Positions 1 to 10,056 are shown, counted from the first letter of the stretch. The stretch: 64,000 nt of DNA from Roseovarius halotolerans (GCF_900172255.1 NZ_FWFU01000004.1:1-64000), one strand, 5' to 3'. The notes: generated from the letters alone by a model not told the origin. Program-made: numbers and translations.

Positions 1-126
1 ATACGCACGGAAATCACCAAAATACTTCGTGATCGCCGCCGTCAGCGTCGTCTTGCCGTGGTCAACATGGCCAATCGTGCCAATGTTCACATGCGGTTTC
101 GAACGGTCAAACTTTTCCTTTGCCAT
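1..126 (-). CDS. tuf: Elongation factor Tu, N-terminal part (cut by window edge)
   Basis: The first 42 codons of EF-Tu, the GTPase that carries aminoacyl-tRNA to the ribosome, are read on the minus strand from an ATG at 126 to the window edge. The G1 loop GHVDHGKT is at residues 19-26 and is followed by TLTAAITK, as in EF-Tu. The gene lies downstream of fusA, the usual place in the str operon. The rest of the protein is outside the window, so nothing can be said of domains 2 and 3. A good purine-rich site (rc of tcctgg..., GGAGGCC) precedes the start. Confidence 0.95.
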   Translation of the reverse strand, partial: MAKEKFDRSKPHVNIGTIGHVDHGKTTLTAAITKYFGDFRAY

Positions 127-149
127 GATGGCCTCCTGGTTTTTGTGGC

Positions 150-205
150 GGTGCGTGCAGGCACGCACCCTACGGGTGGGTAGGGTGCGGGGTCTCCCCC
201 GCACC
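150..205. repeat. Cluster of three inverted repeats between fusA and tuf (REP-like)
   Basis: Three overlapping dyads fill the 84-base fusA-tuf spacer. Arms 150-158/161-169 (GGTGCGTGC/GCACGCACC) leave a 2-nt loop. Arms 166-172/181-187 are CACCCTA/TAGGGTG. Arms 184-192/197-205 are GGTGCGGGG/CCCCGCACC with a 4-nt loop. Because the second dyad shares bases with both others, the structures are alternatives. No T-run follows on the minus strand, so this is not a classical terminator. It could modulate tuf versus fusA expression or be a dispersed palindromic element. Confidence 0.6.
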
Positions 206-210
206 GCTTC

Positions 211-2352
211 TTATGCGTATTTCGACTGGATCTCGTCGCTGATGTTCTGCGGCACCGGATCGTAATGCGAGAACTGCATCGTGAACTGGGCGCGGCCCGA
301 GGACATCGAGCGCAGCGTGTTGATATAGCCGAACATGTTGGCCAGCGGAACGTTGGCGTCGATCACGATGGCATTGCCGCGCGGCGCCTGGCCCGAGACC
401 TGGCCGCGACGCGACGTCAGATCGCCGATGATGCTGCCGGTATATTCCTCGGGCGTCACCACCTCGACCTTCATGATCGGTTCCAGCAGCTTGGCGCCGG
501 CCCGCTTGAGACCTTCGCGCATGCACATCCGTGCGGCGATCTCGAAGGCCATGACCGAGGAGTCCACGTCGTGGAACTTGCCGTCGATCAGCGCGACCTT
601 GAAGTCGATCACGGGGAAGCCGGCCAGCGGACCGCTGTCCATGACGCTTTCGATCCCCTTCTCGACGCCCGGAATGTACTCGCGGGGCACCGAGCCACCG
701 ACGATGCGGCTTTCAAAGCTGTAGCCTTCGCCCGCCTCGGTCGGCGAGATGATCATCTTGACCTCGGCGAACTGACCCGACCCACCAGTCTGTTTCTTGT
801 GGGTATAGGTATGTTCGATCTCGTGGCCGATCGTCTCGCGGTAGGCGACCTGCGGAGCACCGATATTGGCGTCCACCTTGAATTCGCGGCGCAGACGGTC
901 GATCAGGATGTCGAGGTGAAGTTCGCCCATGCCCTTCATGATCGTCTGGCCCGACTCGAGGTCGGTTTCGACGCGGAAGGACGGATCCTCGGCGGCAAGC
1001 CGCTGGAGACCCTGGCTCATCTTCTCCTGGTCGGCCTTCGATTTGGGCTCGACCGCGATCTCGATCACCGGATCGGGGAAGGTCATGGTTTCCAGAACAA
1101 CCGGTTTCTGCGCATCGCAGAGCGTGTCGCCCGTGGTGGTTTCCTTCAGACCCGCCAGCGCGATGATGTCGCCCGAACCGGCCCAATCGATCTCTTCGCG
1201 CGAGTTCGAGTGCATCATCATCATGCGGCCGATCCGCTCTTTGCGGCCCTTGGTCGCGTTGAGAACGCTGCCGCCCTTTTCCAGCAGACCCGAATAGATC
1301 CGCGTGAAGGTCAGCGTGCCAACGAACGGGTCGTTCATGATCTTGAACGCCAGGCCCGCGAAGGGCTGATCGTCGCCGGGACGGCGCTCGATGTTGCGGG
1401 TCTCGGTCTCGTCATCCGGCGAGAAGCCCATGTAGGGCGGCACGTCCAGAGGACCGGGCAGGTAGTCGATCACGGCGTTCAGAAGAGGCTGCACGCCCTT
1501 GTTCTTGAATGCCGAACCGGCAAGAACCGGAACGAAGCTCATCGACAGCGTGCCCTTGCGGATCAGCGAACGCAGCGTCGGCTCGTCGGGCTCTTCGCCC
1601 TCGAGATACGCTTCCATCGCGGCGTCGTCCATTTCGACGGCGTTCTCGATCAGCTTGCCGCGCCATTCCTCGGCCAGCTCTTTCATGTCGTCGCGGATAT
1701 CCTGGACGACCCAGCTTGCGCCGAGATCCTCACCGATCCAGACCCATTCCTTCATGGTCACGAGGTCGATGATGCCTTCCAGCTTGTCTTCGGCCCCGAT
1801 GGGCAGCTGGACCGGTGCCGGCACGGCGCCCGTGCGGCTGGCGATCATGTCGACGCAGTTGAAGAAATCGGCGCCGATCTTGTCCATCTTGTTGACGAAC
1901 ACGATGCGCGGCACCTTGTAGCGGTCAGCCTGACGCCACACGGTTTCGGTCTGCGGCTCGACACCGGCGTTGGCGTCCAGAACGGCGACGGCGCCGTCCA
2001 GAACGGCCAGCGAACGCTCGACTTCGATGGTGAAGTCGACGTGGCCGGGCGTGTCGATGATGTTGAAGCGGAACTTGGCTTCCTGCGGGGTGTCGCCATA
2101 GATGCCGGTCGGGTTCTCGCCATCCTCGGTGCGGAACCAGAAGGTGGTGGTCGCCGCCGACGTGATGGTGATGCCGCGTTCCTGCTCCTGCTCCATCCAG
2201 TCCATCGTGGCCGCACCATCGTGCACCTCACCGATCTTGTGGGACTTGCCGGTATAGAACAGGATGCGCTCGGTGCAGGTGGTCTTGCCTGCATCGATAT
2301 GCGCCATGATCCCGAAGTTGCGGTAGCGATCGAGCGAAAATTCGCGTGCCAT
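211..2352 (-). CDS. fusA: Elongation factor G
   Basis: EF-G is the cytoplasmic GTPase that drives ribosomal translocation and, with RRF, ribosome recycling. The 713-residue product is slightly longer than the common 690-705. G1 AHIDAGKTT is at residues 17-25, the switch I region ERGITI at 58-63 and G3 DTPGH at 100-104, followed by NKMD further on. A short acidic insert (about 76-95) precedes DTPGH. The start [15 protein letters not shown] matches the usual N-terminus. It is 20 bases after rpsG and upstream of tuf, so it is co-transcribed in the str operon. Confidence 0.98.
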   Translation of the reverse strand: MAREFSLDRYRNFGIMAHIDAGKTTCTERILFYTGKSHKIGEVHDGAATMDWMEQEQERGITITSAATTTFWFRTEDGENPTGIYGDTPQEAKFRFNIIDTPGHVDFTIEVERSLAVLDGAVAVLDANAGVEPQTETVWRQADRYKVPRIVFVNKMDKIGADFFNCVDMIASRTGAVPAPVQLPIGAEDKLEGIIDLVTMKEWVWIGEDLGASWVVQDIRDDMKELAEEWRGKLIENAVEMDDAAMEAYLEGEEPDEPTLRSLIRKGTLSMSFVPVLAGSAFKNKGVQPLLNAVIDYLPGPLDVPPYMGFSPDDETETRNIERRPGDDQPFAGLAFKIMNDPFVGTLTFTRIYSGLLEKGGSVLNATKGRKERIGRMMMMHSNSREEIDWAGSGDIIALAGLKETTTGDTLCDAQKPVVLETMTFPDPVIEIAVEPKSKADQEKMSQGLQRLAAEDPSFRVETDLESGQTIMKGMGELHLDILIDRLRREFKVDANIGAPQVAYRETIGHEIEHTYTHKKQTGGSGQFAEVKMIISPTEAGEGYSFESRIVGGSVPREYIPGVEKGIESVMDSGPLAGFPVIDFKVALIDGKFHDVDSSVMAFEIAARMCMREGLKRAGAKLLEPIMKVEVVTPEEYTGSIIGDLTSRRGQVSGQAPRGNAIVIDANVPLANMFGYINTLRSMSSGRAQFTMQFSHYDPVPQNISDEIQSKYA

Positions 2353-2372
2353 TGTCGTGAGCCTTCCGAGCT

Positions 2373-2846
<474 letters not shown>

Positions 2847-2855
2847 TTATTCCTC

Positions 2856-3227
2856 TTACTTCGGACGCTTGGCGCCGTATTTCGAGCGACGCTGCTTACG
2901 ATCCTTGACGCCTTGCGTATCGAGAACGCCGCGCAGGATGTGGTAGCGCACACCGGGAAGGTCTTTGACACGGCCGCCACGGATCAGGACCACCGAGTGT
3001 TCCTGAAGGTTGTGGCTTTCGCCGGGGATGTAGCTGATGACCTCGAAACCATTGGTCAGGCGCACCTTGGCAACCTTACGCATGGCCGAGTTCGGCTTCT
3101 TCGGCGTCGTGGTGTAGACGCGTGTGCAAACGCCACGCTTCTGAGGGCACCCCTGAAGGTGCATGGACTTCTGACTTCTGATTTTCGGCTGACGCGGTTT
3201 ACGGATCAGCTGTTGGATCGTTGGCAT
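2856..3227 (-). CDS. rpsL: 30S ribosomal protein S12
   Basis: S12 sits at the decoding centre and controls accuracy. The ATG at 3227 gives the expected 123 residues ([10 protein letters not shown]...). A longer in-frame reading up to 3314 lacks similarity to S12. The loop TTPKKPNSA with Lys43 and the loop [10 protein letters not shown] are both intact; these are the sites where streptomycin-resistance changes usually arise, so the sequence looks streptomycin-sensitive by this criterion. It is the first gene of the str operon and follows the promoter at 3457-3485 after a leader of roughly 220 bases. Confidence 0.98.
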   Translation of the reverse strand: MPTIQQLIRKPRQPKIRSQKSMHLQGCPQKRGVCTRVYTTTPKKPNSAMRKVAKVRLTNGFEVISYIPGESHNLQEHSVVLIRGGRVKDLPGVRYHILRGVLDTQGVKDRKQRRSKYGAKRPK

Positions 3228-3624
3228 TGGGTATCTTTCCCCGTCTCTCAACACATGTGTCTGCACGAAAAGCCGTGCGGGTTCATTCCTATGCAGCGCC
3301 TCACGCGTCCGCAAAACGCAAAAACCGCTATCGCAGCCTGCTCGTTCAGGTACGACGCGGTGGGTTTCCAGAGGATCGGAGCGCTGGACGCCCGGATCGT
3401 GACCACTTCAGTTATGATATCGGCTGCGGGGCGACCCCCTTGGCCGGGATGGGGCGCGTATAGGGGGAGTCGTTTGCCTTGTCAACAGCCCTTGCCCCGT
3501 TCCGGCCCTGCTTCGGCGGCGTGGTGATCGCGCACGCGGTCATGGCATTGCCGGGCTTTGGGCTTGTTCCGGTCACAGGGTTTTGCCAGCATGCGCGAAA
3601 CGCCGTCAAGCAAGGTCCGGTTTC
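3228..3624. other. Intergenic region between rpsL and the rhamnosyltransferase-like gene
   Basis: A gene-free stretch of about 400 bases separates the divergent rpsL (minus) and 3625 gene (plus). It holds the rpsL promoter (3457-3485) and a long str operon leader. I saw no convincing ORF and no strong promoter for the plus-strand gene. Confidence 0.6.
3457..3485 (-). promoter_or_regulatory. Sigma-70 type promoter of the str operon
   Basis: On the minus strand a perfect -35 box TTGACA (3480-3485) is followed after exactly 17 bases by a -10 box TATACG (3457-3462, four of six matches including TATA). It points toward rpsL. It is the best promoter match noticed in the window and fits the high expression expected for ribosomal genes. 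The transcript start would fall near 3450. Confidence 0.75.
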
Positions 3625-4443
3625 ATGCGTGTTGTTGGTATCTGCCGCTTTTCCTATCCCGCCGAGGGCGGTTTCAAGCGCATGCATGACAGTATCGCGG
3701 AACGCGAGGCCTATCTGTACGACCCGGACCGCATGGCGCTCCGGTTCCGGCATTTTGAAACGCTCACCCTGCCCTCGATGGCGGCACAGCGCGACCCGCG
3801 CTTCACCTTCATCGTGCTGGTGGGCGAAAGCCTGCCGGCAGTCTGGCGGGACCGGCTCGAGGCGCTGACCGCCGCCATCCCCCAGATCCGCATCGTCGCC
3901 AGCGCGCCGATGAAACATCGCCTGGCGATGCAGCTGGCGATCAAGGCCGAACTGGGCGAGGACGAGACCGAGTCGATCCAGTTCCGCCTCGATGACGACG
4001 ACGCGGTCGGGGTGAATTTCGTCGGCACGCTGCGCCGCACCGCCCGGCGCAGCGCGCGCATGCGCGAGGGCTGGCGCAACATGGCGTTCGAGTATCGCAG
4101 CGGCTACACCGTCGAACTGTCCCGCGAAGGCATCCGCGCCCGCGCCGTGCAGGCGCCGTTCTGGGCCTGCGGGCTGGCGGTGCTGTTTCGGCCCGGCGAT
4201 CCCAAGACGGTGATGAACTATCCCCATCACAAGCTGCATGAACAGATGCCGACCCTGGTCGATCCCACCATGCCGATGTTCCTGCGGGCGGTGCATGGGG
4301 ACAATGATTCAAACCCCTCCTCCGGGCCGCTCATGCCCCTCGACGACAAGCAGCGCGCCGCCTTCAAGGCGCGCTTCAACGTGGACGAGGCGCAAGTGAA
4401 GAGCGTCTTTTCCAACCCAGTTGCGCCTCTCGGTACAACGTGA
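3625..4443 (+). CDS. Putative rhamnosyltransferase-family glycosyltransferase
   Basis: The 272-residue product resembles the putative rhamnosyl transferase family (PF11316) common in roseobacters. It starts MRVVGICRFSYPAEGGF, has a mid-protein block ETLTLPSMAAQRDPRFTFIVL, and carries the acidic cluster DDDD at residues 123-126, which I take as the GT-A type nucleotide-sugar/metal site. No signal peptide or membrane segment is visible, so it is probably cytoplasmic. The ATG at 3625 is chosen because the family start MRVVGI lies there; upstream codons look like non-coding extension. Its 3' end overlaps the convergent permease gene by 68 bases. Donor and acceptor sugars are unknown. Confidence 0.75.
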   Translation: MRVVGICRFSYPAEGGFKRMHDSIAEREAYLYDPDRMALRFRHFETLTLPSMAAQRDPRFTFIVLVGESLPAVWRDRLEALTAAIPQIRIVASAPMKHRLAMQLAIKAELGEDETESIQFRLDDDDAVGVNFVGTLRRTARRSARMREGWRNMAFEYRSGYTVELSREGIRARAVQAPFWACGLAVLFRPGDPKTVMNYPHHKLHEQMPTLVDPTMPMFLRAVHGDNDSNPSSGPLMPLDDKQRAAFKARFNVDEAQVKSVFSNPVAPLGTT

Positions 4444-5278
4444 ACATGCCCGACCCCACCACGATCGCGGCACCGACCAGCGTGACCGGCGCGGGCCATT
4501 CGCCAAACACCAGCCAGCCCAGCAACAGCGCCCAGATCAGGCCCGTATAGCGGAACGGCGCGATAAAGCTGACCTCGCCCACCCGCATCACCATGATCGA
4601 GCTGAGATAGCCCCCCACCACCATCACCGACGCCCCCAGAACCAGGCCCGCGGCGCGCAGATCCACCGCGACCCAGTCGCCGCCGAGACTGGCCAGCCCG
4701 AAGGCCACCATGATCGACGCCGAGGTGATGAAGGTGACCAGCATCGAGGGCGCATCGCGCGACAGCCGCCGGGTAATGAGATCGCGCAGCGTAACAAAGC
4801 CGACCGCCGCCAGCGCGTAGAACGAATAGACCGTGAAATCATCGGCACCGGGCCGCACGATCAGCAGCACGCCGCCGAACCCGATCAGGATCGCCACCAG
4901 CCGCCGCCAGCCAAGCGGGTCGCGGTAGAACACCGCCGCCGCCAGCGTGATGGTCAGCGGAATCACCTGAAGGATGGCGGTGACATTGGCGATCGGCAGG
5001 TTGAAAAGCGCGGTCAGAAAGAAATACGCCGCGCCGATCTCGGCGACGATGCGAATCGCCACGCTGCCCATGTCACGCCGCGACAGGCGCACCCGCAGCA
5101 CCCCCATCCGCCAGGCAATCGCGCCGACAAGGATGGTGGTCACGATGCCGCGCAGGAACAACAGCTGAAACAGCGGAATGTCACCCGCCAGCGTCTTGAT
5201 GAACACGTCATTGACGGTAAAGGCCACCATCGACCCCATCATCAGAAGCGCACCTGTCAGGTTGTCGGATCGTGCCAT
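4376..5278 (-). CDS. DMT-superfamily (EamA) permease
   Basis: A 300-residue hydrophobic protein with about ten membrane segments in two halves, the EamA duplication of drug/metabolite transporters. It starts MARSDNLTGALLMMGSMVAF, and the second half contains RYTGLIWALLLGWLVFGEWP, a typical EamA end motif. The substrate cannot be inferred. The start at 5278 is preferred because the sequence before it is Arg-rich and lies within the neighbouring phosphatase gene in another frame. The gene is downstream of the CysQ-like gene on the same strand and overlaps the convergent glycosyltransferase gene at its end. Confidence 0.85.
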   Translation of the reverse strand: MARSDNLTGALLMMGSMVAFTVNDVFIKTLAGDIPLFQLLFLRGIVTTILVGAIAWRMGVLRVRLSRRDMGSVAIRIVAEIGAAYFFLTALFNLPIANVTAILQVIPLTITLAAAVFYRDPLGWRRLVAILIGFGGVLLIVRPGADDFTVYSFYALAAVGFVTLRDLITRRLSRDAPSMLVTFITSASIMVAFGLASLGGDWVAVDLRAAGLVLGASVMVVGGYLSSIMVMRVGEVSFIAPFRYTGLIWALLLGWLVFGEWPAPVTLVGAAIVVGSGMFTLYREAQLGWKRRSSLAPRPR

Positions 5279-5370
5279 CGTCAAGCTGCCTTTCGGGATG
5301 TAGCCCCTGTCGCATCTGCCCCGGATCATGCGGGCGCACAAGAGGGCGCCCACGCCGCGCTGCGGCGAAA

Positions 5371-6159
5371 TCAGGCGGAGGCTTCGGGCGCCAGCGCTTC
5401 GGCCAGCGCGGCATGCAGCAGCGGGTTCGCGGCGACAACGCCGCCGACCTGCGGCACCGGGTTGTTGAAGCGCAGCGGCCTGGCGTTGCGGTCCGAAACC
5501 CGCGCGCCGGCCTCGTCGAGGATCAGCGCACCGGCGGCGATATCCCACTCCCAGCTGTCGCGCAGCGTCAGCATCGCGTCATAGCGCCCCTCGGCCACCA
5601 GGCTCAGACGATAGGCCAGCGAGGGGCGATAGGCGCGTTTCACCTCGGGCACGCCGCGCGGCCAGTGCCGGGGCGCGTAGTTGGGCTTGGCGGCCAGCAC
5701 CGCCGCGCCATCGAGATCAGCCCTGTCACTGACCCGGATCGGGCGCGCATTGAGGGTCGCGCCCTGCCCCAGGGCGGCGGCGTAAAGCTTGTCGCGCATC
5801 GGCAGATAGACGACCGCCGCCGTGATCTTTCCCGCTTCGGCCACCGCCAGCGCATGCGCCCATGTGCCCGAGCCTTCGATGAAACTGCGCGTGCCGTCGA
5901 TCGGATCGACGATGAACACCCGCTCGCGATCAAGCCGCGCGCTGGTGTCCTCGCTTTCCTCGGAAAGCCAGCCGTAACCGGGCCGCGCGCCCAGCAGACG
6001 CGCCGCCAGGAGCGTATTCACCGCCATGTCGGCCTCGGTCACCGGGCCAAGCCCGCCAGGCTTGTCCCAACGCTTCGCCTCTGGCCCGGCAAAGCGCGCC
6101 GCCACCTCGCCCGCCGCGCGGGCGGCGTCGATCAGAAGGTCAAGATCATTCGCCGGCAA
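5371..6159 (-). CDS. Inositol monophosphatase / CysQ-family phosphatase
   Basis: A Mg-dependent phosphatase of the IMPase fold, 262 residues. The metal-binding signature DPIDGTRSF is at 85-93, an upstream acidic SEE at 66-68, and the second signature WEWDIAAG at 203-210. Candidate substrates are 3'-phosphoadenosine 5'-phosphate (CysQ role in sulfate assimilation) or an inositol/sugar phosphate; sequence alone does not decide. It overlaps the end of pmbA by 14 bases, so the two are probably co-transcribed. Confidence 0.85.
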   Translation of the reverse strand: MPANDLDLLIDAARAAGEVAARFAGPEAKRWDKPGGLGPVTEADMAVNTLLAARLLGARPGYGWLSEESEDTSARLDRERVFIVDPIDGTRSFIEGSGTWAHALAVAEAGKITAAVVYLPMRDKLYAAALGQGATLNARPIRVSDRADLDGAAVLAAKPNYAPRHWPRGVPEVKRAYRPSLAYRLSLVAEGRYDAMLTLRDSWEWDIAAGALILDEAGARVSDRNARPLRFNNPVPQVGGVVAANPLLHAALAEALAPEASA

Positions 6160-7492
6160 TCGTCAGACCCTCGACCAGAAGCGAGGGCACCACCCGGCTC
6201 AGCCAGGGGCGCGCATCGTTGGCGGGCGTGATGCGGCGCAGCATCTCGGGCAGGTTGCCCGCGATGGTGCATTCATTGACCGGGCAGACGATCTCGCCAT
6301 TCTCGACCCAGAACCCCGAAGCCCCGCGCGAATAGTCGCCGGTGTTGGGATTGACGGTCGAGCCGATCATCGACGTGACCAGCAGCCCGGTGCCCATCTG
6401 GGCAATCAGGTCCTCTCGGCTCTGCTCGCCCTGGGTCAGCGCGACATTCCAGGTGGTGGGGCTCGGTGGCGACGAGGCGCTGCGCCGCGCATTGCCGGTC
6501 GGGGCCATGCCCAGTTTGCGGGCATTGGCCAGATCCAGGGTCCACCCCGCCAGCACACCGTTTTCAACGATGGCGCGGCGGCGCGTCGGCAAGCCCTCGC
6601 CATCGAACGGGCGCGAACCCATGACGCGCGGGCGCAAAGGGTCCTCGATCAGCGACAGCGATGTCGGCAGCACCTCTTCGCCCAGACGGTTCAGCAGCCA
6701 CGACGAGCCCCGCGCGATCGCCGCGCCATTGGCGGCCATCAGCAGGTGCCCGATCAGCGAGGACGAAATGCGCTCGTCGAACAGCACCGGGTAAGCACCC
6801 GTGCGCGGGCGGCGCGGGTTTAGCGCGGCCACCGCGCGTTCCCCGGCACGACGGCCGATATCGTCGGCGCTGCGCAGATCATCATGAAAGATGCGGCTGT
6901 CGCCGTCGTAATCGCGCTCCATGCCGCTGCCCTCACCGGCGATGGCGACGCAGGAAATCCCCCGGTCGCTGCGCGCATAACCGCCCGAGAAGCCGTTGGT
7001 CGCGGCCATGTGAACCGCCCGCCAGCTGTAACCGGCACTGGCGGACTGCACCTGTGTGACGCCCTCGACGGCCAGCGCGGCGGCCTCGGCGGCGCGCGCG
7101 TCCTCCTGCAATTCATCGGGCGAAGGTTCGGGCGCGGGATCGGTCAGTTCCAGCGCGTCGGCGTCGCGCGTCCCGGACAGCTGCTCGGGATCGGCCAGCC
7201 CGATCCAGGGGTCCTCGGGCGCCTCGCGCGCCATCGCCACGGCGCGTTCCGCCAGCGCCGTCAGGACCTCGGGGCGCGCATCCGAAGCCGAAACGCAGGC
7301 CTGGCGTTGCCCGATCAGCACCCTGAGGCCGATATCCAGCCCTTCGGCGCGCTCGGCCTGTTCCAGCGTCCCGCCGCGCATGTCGATGGTGACAGAACGC
7401 CCGTTCATCGCCATCGCATCGCCCGCATCGGCCCCGGCCTTGCGCGCGGCATCCAGCAACGCGTCGGTGATCTGGTGAAGCGCCTGTGTCAT
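6146..7492 (-). CDS. pmbA: PmbA/TldE-type protein, metalloprotease TldD/E partner
   Basis: The 448-residue product belongs to the TldD/PmbA family. It lacks the HExxxH zinc motif, which marks it as the TldE (PmbA) subunit; the catalytic partner TldD is at 45070-46494 in this window. In other bacteria TldD/E form a heterodimeric protease that trims modified peptides and degrades unfolded peptides. The C-terminal half has the family features GARGASGFWVENGEI and CTIAGNLPEML. The start at 7492 (MTQALHQITDALL) is preferred to an upstream codon whose extra residues look unrelated. A dispersed GC-rich repeat lies between it and the upstream DUF2125 gene. Confidence 0.9.
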   Translation of the reverse strand: MTQALHQITDALLDAARKAGADAGDAMAMNGRSVTIDMRGGTLEQAERAEGLDIGLRVLIGQRQACVSASDARPEVLTALAERAVAMAREAPEDPWIGLADPEQLSGTRDADALELTDPAPEPSPDELQEDARAAEAAALAVEGVTQVQSASAGYSWRAVHMAATNGFSGGYARSDRGISCVAIAGEGSGMERDYDGDSRIFHDDLRSADDIGRRAGERAVAALNPRRPRTGAYPVLFDERISSSLIGHLLMAANGAAIARGSSWLLNRLGEEVLPTSLSLIEDPLRPRVMGSRPFDGEGLPTRRRAIVENGVLAGWTLDLANARKLGMAPTGNARRSASSPPSPTTWNVALTQGEQSREDLIAQMGTGLLVTSMIGSTVNPNTGDYSRGASGFWVENGEIVCPVNECTIAGNLPEMLRRITPANDARPWLSRVVPSLLVEGLTIAGE

Positions 7493-7590
7493 GCATCTCT
7501 CCTGTGGCGCGCAACAGGTAGCCCCTGCCTCATGAGGGTGCAAGAGCGGCGCAGCCGAAAAGGCCGCCGCGCCGCATGTCCGGGGTACGG

Positions 7591-7643
7591 CCGGGGGGCC
7601 AGCCCCCCGGACCCCCCGAGGTATTTTCAGCCAGATGAAGGGC
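7591..7643. repeat. Dispersed GC-rich repeat with hairpin, copy 1
   Basis: Positions 7598-7643 match 12001-12046 at 43 of 46 bases by hand comparison, in the same orientation. At its left end is a 9-bp stem 7591-7599/7602-7610 (CCGGGGGGC/GCCCCCCGG). It lies just 3' of the DUF2125 gene on the minus strand and may terminate or attenuate its transcript before pmbA, although no long T-run follows. Confidence 0.7.
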
Positions 7644-7650
7644 GGGGCGG

Positions 7651-9174
7651 TTACTTGATGCGCTGCCCGTTGGCCAGGACCTGCCCGTCTGCTGTGACCT
7701 CGATGGTCGAGTTGAGCTCGTCCTCACCCGCACCGGGACGGGCGAAAAGCCCCATCATCATGCGCATGCCGCTGGCCTGTTCCTGCGGCAGGATGCCGAT
7801 CGCGATCAGCTTGTCGAGCAGCGTGTTACCGCCCACCAGCTTCAGATCGAGCGTGCCTTCGGGGGCGGGCATCCCGTCGAAGCTTTCGAGGTCGTCATTG
7901 TCGAAGGTGAAATCGCCGGCACCGGTCAGCTCTGCGCCTGCAAGACGCAGGGTCAGATCGTTCAGCGTCAGCGCGTTGAGTTCGCCCGGTGTCGCATCGG
8001 ACTCCTCCATCGCCTCGATCTGCTCGGGATCGAGCAGGTCGAACAGCAACTTCGCCTTGCCCGAAAGGTCGATCACCAGCGTCGCCGGATCGCGCGGCAG
8101 TTCCTGGCCGGGATCGAAGATCGCCCAGAGCATCTCGGACATGGTGAAATCCGCGAGCGTGAAGGCGCCGGCGAAATCCTGCGGCTCCTCGCCTTCGGAA
8201 ACCGGGCCGGTCAGATCGAGCGCCAGCGTCTGCATCGCCAGTTCCACCGGAAAGGGCAGGCCCGCGCCCTCGATCTCGATCTGTACCTCCTGCGCGGCGG
8301 CGCCATAATGCAGCTGCTCGCTGTTCATCGCGATGTCGAGCGTGCCGCTGCGCGACTGCGTGCTCCCCTTCATCGGGGCATCGTCGTTCTCGAAGTTGAA
8401 TTCGCTTGTGCCGGTCTCGAAGGTGAAACGCCCGTCCATGCTGAACCCGGCCTCCAGCATGGCCGCCATGTCATCGCTGCCGATATCGGGCGGCAGCATG
8501 CCGGTGCCTTCAAAGCGCACGCTTTCATAGCCGCCCGAGGCCAGAACCCGCCCGCCCTCTTCGGGGTCGGTGACGTCGAGCGTATAGGTCACCGGACCGG
8601 CGCTGAATGTCTGGAACACGTCGCGCATGTCGCCCGTGACCATCCGGCTCGTGCCCGCGACATCATTGGCTGTCATGCTGGCGGCGCCAATCTCGACCGC
8701 TTCGCCCTCGGCCTCGACCCCGGTCAGGGCCACGGTCATCGACGCGGCGCTGTAATCATAGGTCATGTCATCGGGATCGCCCGCGACCGACATCTCGAAC
8801 TCGCTGGTGCGGTAATCGAGCTCGGTCTTGACGGTTTCGCCCTCCGGCCCGGTGCCGACGATCACCATCGGCATCGATTCAGGAAAGGACACCCGCACCG
8901 TGCCATCGCCATTATCCCTGAGCAGGACCTCGTCGAGCGCGATGCTGGCGCTGCCCTGGTCCTCGGGCATGTCGATTTCGAGCGTGATATCGCTGACGGT
9001 CAGGGTATCGCCCGATTTCGCCTCGCTCGCCTCGACCGAATAGCCGAATCCCTCGAGGTACTCCTGCCAGTCCTGCCAGACCTGTTCAGGCGTGACATCC
9101 GCCAAAGCGGCCGATCCGGACGTGAAAATGAATAATGCGGCCGCGGAGCAGGCCCCCTTGTTGCGGAACGTCAT
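7651..9174 (-). CDS. Exported DUF2125-type protein of unknown function
   Basis: A 507-residue protein whose N-terminus has a Lys/Arg start, a hydrophobic core and a probable cleavage after ALA near residue 25, so it is likely periplasmic or outer-membrane associated. The rest is acidic and beta-rich with many T/S/D repeats, as in the DUF2125 family of alphaproteobacteria. The ATG at 9174 (MTFRNKGACSAAAL) is chosen because it gives a complete signal peptide; the much longer open frame upstream is antisense to the SDR gene. No enzymatic motif is visible. The gene is divergent from the SDR/crotonase pair. Confidence 0.75.
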   Translation of the reverse strand: MTFRNKGACSAAALFIFTSGSAALADVTPEQVWQDWQEYLEGFGYSVEASEAKSGDTLTVSDITLEIDMPEDQGSASIALDEVLLRDNGDGTVRVSFPESMPMVIVGTGPEGETVKTELDYRTSEFEMSVAGDPDDMTYDYSAASMTVALTGVEAEGEAVEIGAASMTANDVAGTSRMVTGDMRDVFQTFSAGPVTYTLDVTDPEEGGRVLASGGYESVRFEGTGMLPPDIGSDDMAAMLEAGFSMDGRFTFETGTSEFNFENDDAPMKGSTQSRSGTLDIAMNSEQLHYGAAAQEVQIEIEGAGLPFPVELAMQTLALDLTGPVSEGEEPQDFAGAFTLADFTMSEMLWAIFDPGQELPRDPATLVIDLSGKAKLLFDLLDPEQIEAMEESDATPGELNALTLNDLTLRLAGAELTGAGDFTFDNDDLESFDGMPAPEGTLDLKLVGGNTLLDKLIAIGILPQEQASGMRMMMGLFARPGAGEDELNSTIEVTADGQVLANGQRIK

Positions 9175-9306
9175 GGCGAACCCCTTTACTTGAAATGCGC
9201 GCACAGCTTCTGACGATGAGGCGGCAGGGTCAAGGGCTGTTCTGGGTGGACCTCGACCGGGCGGCGCGCTACCAATCCGGGCAACCGCAGGAAACGGAGA
9301 ACCGAC

Positions 9307-10056
9307 ATGGACCTGACCGGCAAGACCGCCCTGATCACCGGCGCAAGCCGCGGGATCGGGGCTGCGACGGCGCGGTTGTTTGCCGCCGCAGGCGCGCATG
9401 TGGCACTGGCCGCGCGCGACCGCGACGCCATTGCCGCGCTGGCCGCAGAGATCGGCCCGCGCGCCATCGTCACGCCCTGCGACATCAGCCGGTATGACGA
9501 GGTGCAGGGCGCGGTCGATGCCTGCATCAGCGCGACCGGGCGGCTGGATATCCTGATCGGCAATGCCGGGGTGATCGACCCGATCACGCCCCTCGCCGAG
9601 GCCGACCCCGAGGCCTGGGGCAAGGCGGTCGATATCAATCTCAAGGGGGTCTTTCACGGCATGCGCGCGGCGATGCCCGTCATGCGCGACCAGGGCGGCG
9701 GCACGATCATCACCGTCAGTTCCGGCGCGGCGCACAGCCCGCTGGAAGGCTGGAGCCAATATTGCGCCGCCAAGGCCGGGGCGGCGATGCTGACCCGCTC
9801 GGCGCATCTCGAGGGCGCGCCGATGGGGCTGCGGGTGATGGGCCTGTCGCCCGGCACCGTGGCCACCGACATGCAGCGCCGCATCCGCGCAAGCGGCGTG
9901 AACCCGGTCAGCACGCTTGACTGGTCCGACCACATCCCCCCCGAATGGCCGGCAAAGGCCCTGCTGTGGATGTGCGGCCCCGAGGCCGATCCGTGGCGCG
10001 GCGAGGAAATCTCGTTGCGTGATCCCGAAATCCGGCAAAAGGCAGGTGTGGCATGA
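9307..10056 (+). CDS. SDR-family NAD(P)-dependent oxidoreductase
   Basis: A classical short-chain dehydrogenase/reductase, 249 residues, with a Rossmann fold. The cofactor loop TGASRGIG is at 11-18, the structural NAG at 86-88, a catalytic Ser near 138-139, and Tyr152/Lys156 in YCAAK. Arg and Asp after the second beta strand (ARDRD) suggest NADP or NAD mixed preference; this is not decisive. The stop overlaps the start of the next gene (ATGA at 10053), so the pair is co-translated. The substrate is unknown; the crotonase-fold partner hints at an acyl or CoA-linked compound. Confidence 0.88.
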   Translation: MDLTGKTALITGASRGIGAATARLFAAAGAHVALAARDRDAIAALAAEIGPRAIVTPCDISRYDEVQGAVDACISATGRLDILIGNAGVIDPITPLAEADPEAWGKAVDINLKGVFHGMRAAMPVMRDQGGGTIITVSSGAAHSPLEGWSQYCAAKAGAAMLTRSAHLEGAPMGLRVMGLSPGTVATDMQRRIRASGVNPVSTLDWSDHIPPEWPAKALLWMCGPEADPWRGEEISLRDPEIRQKAGVA

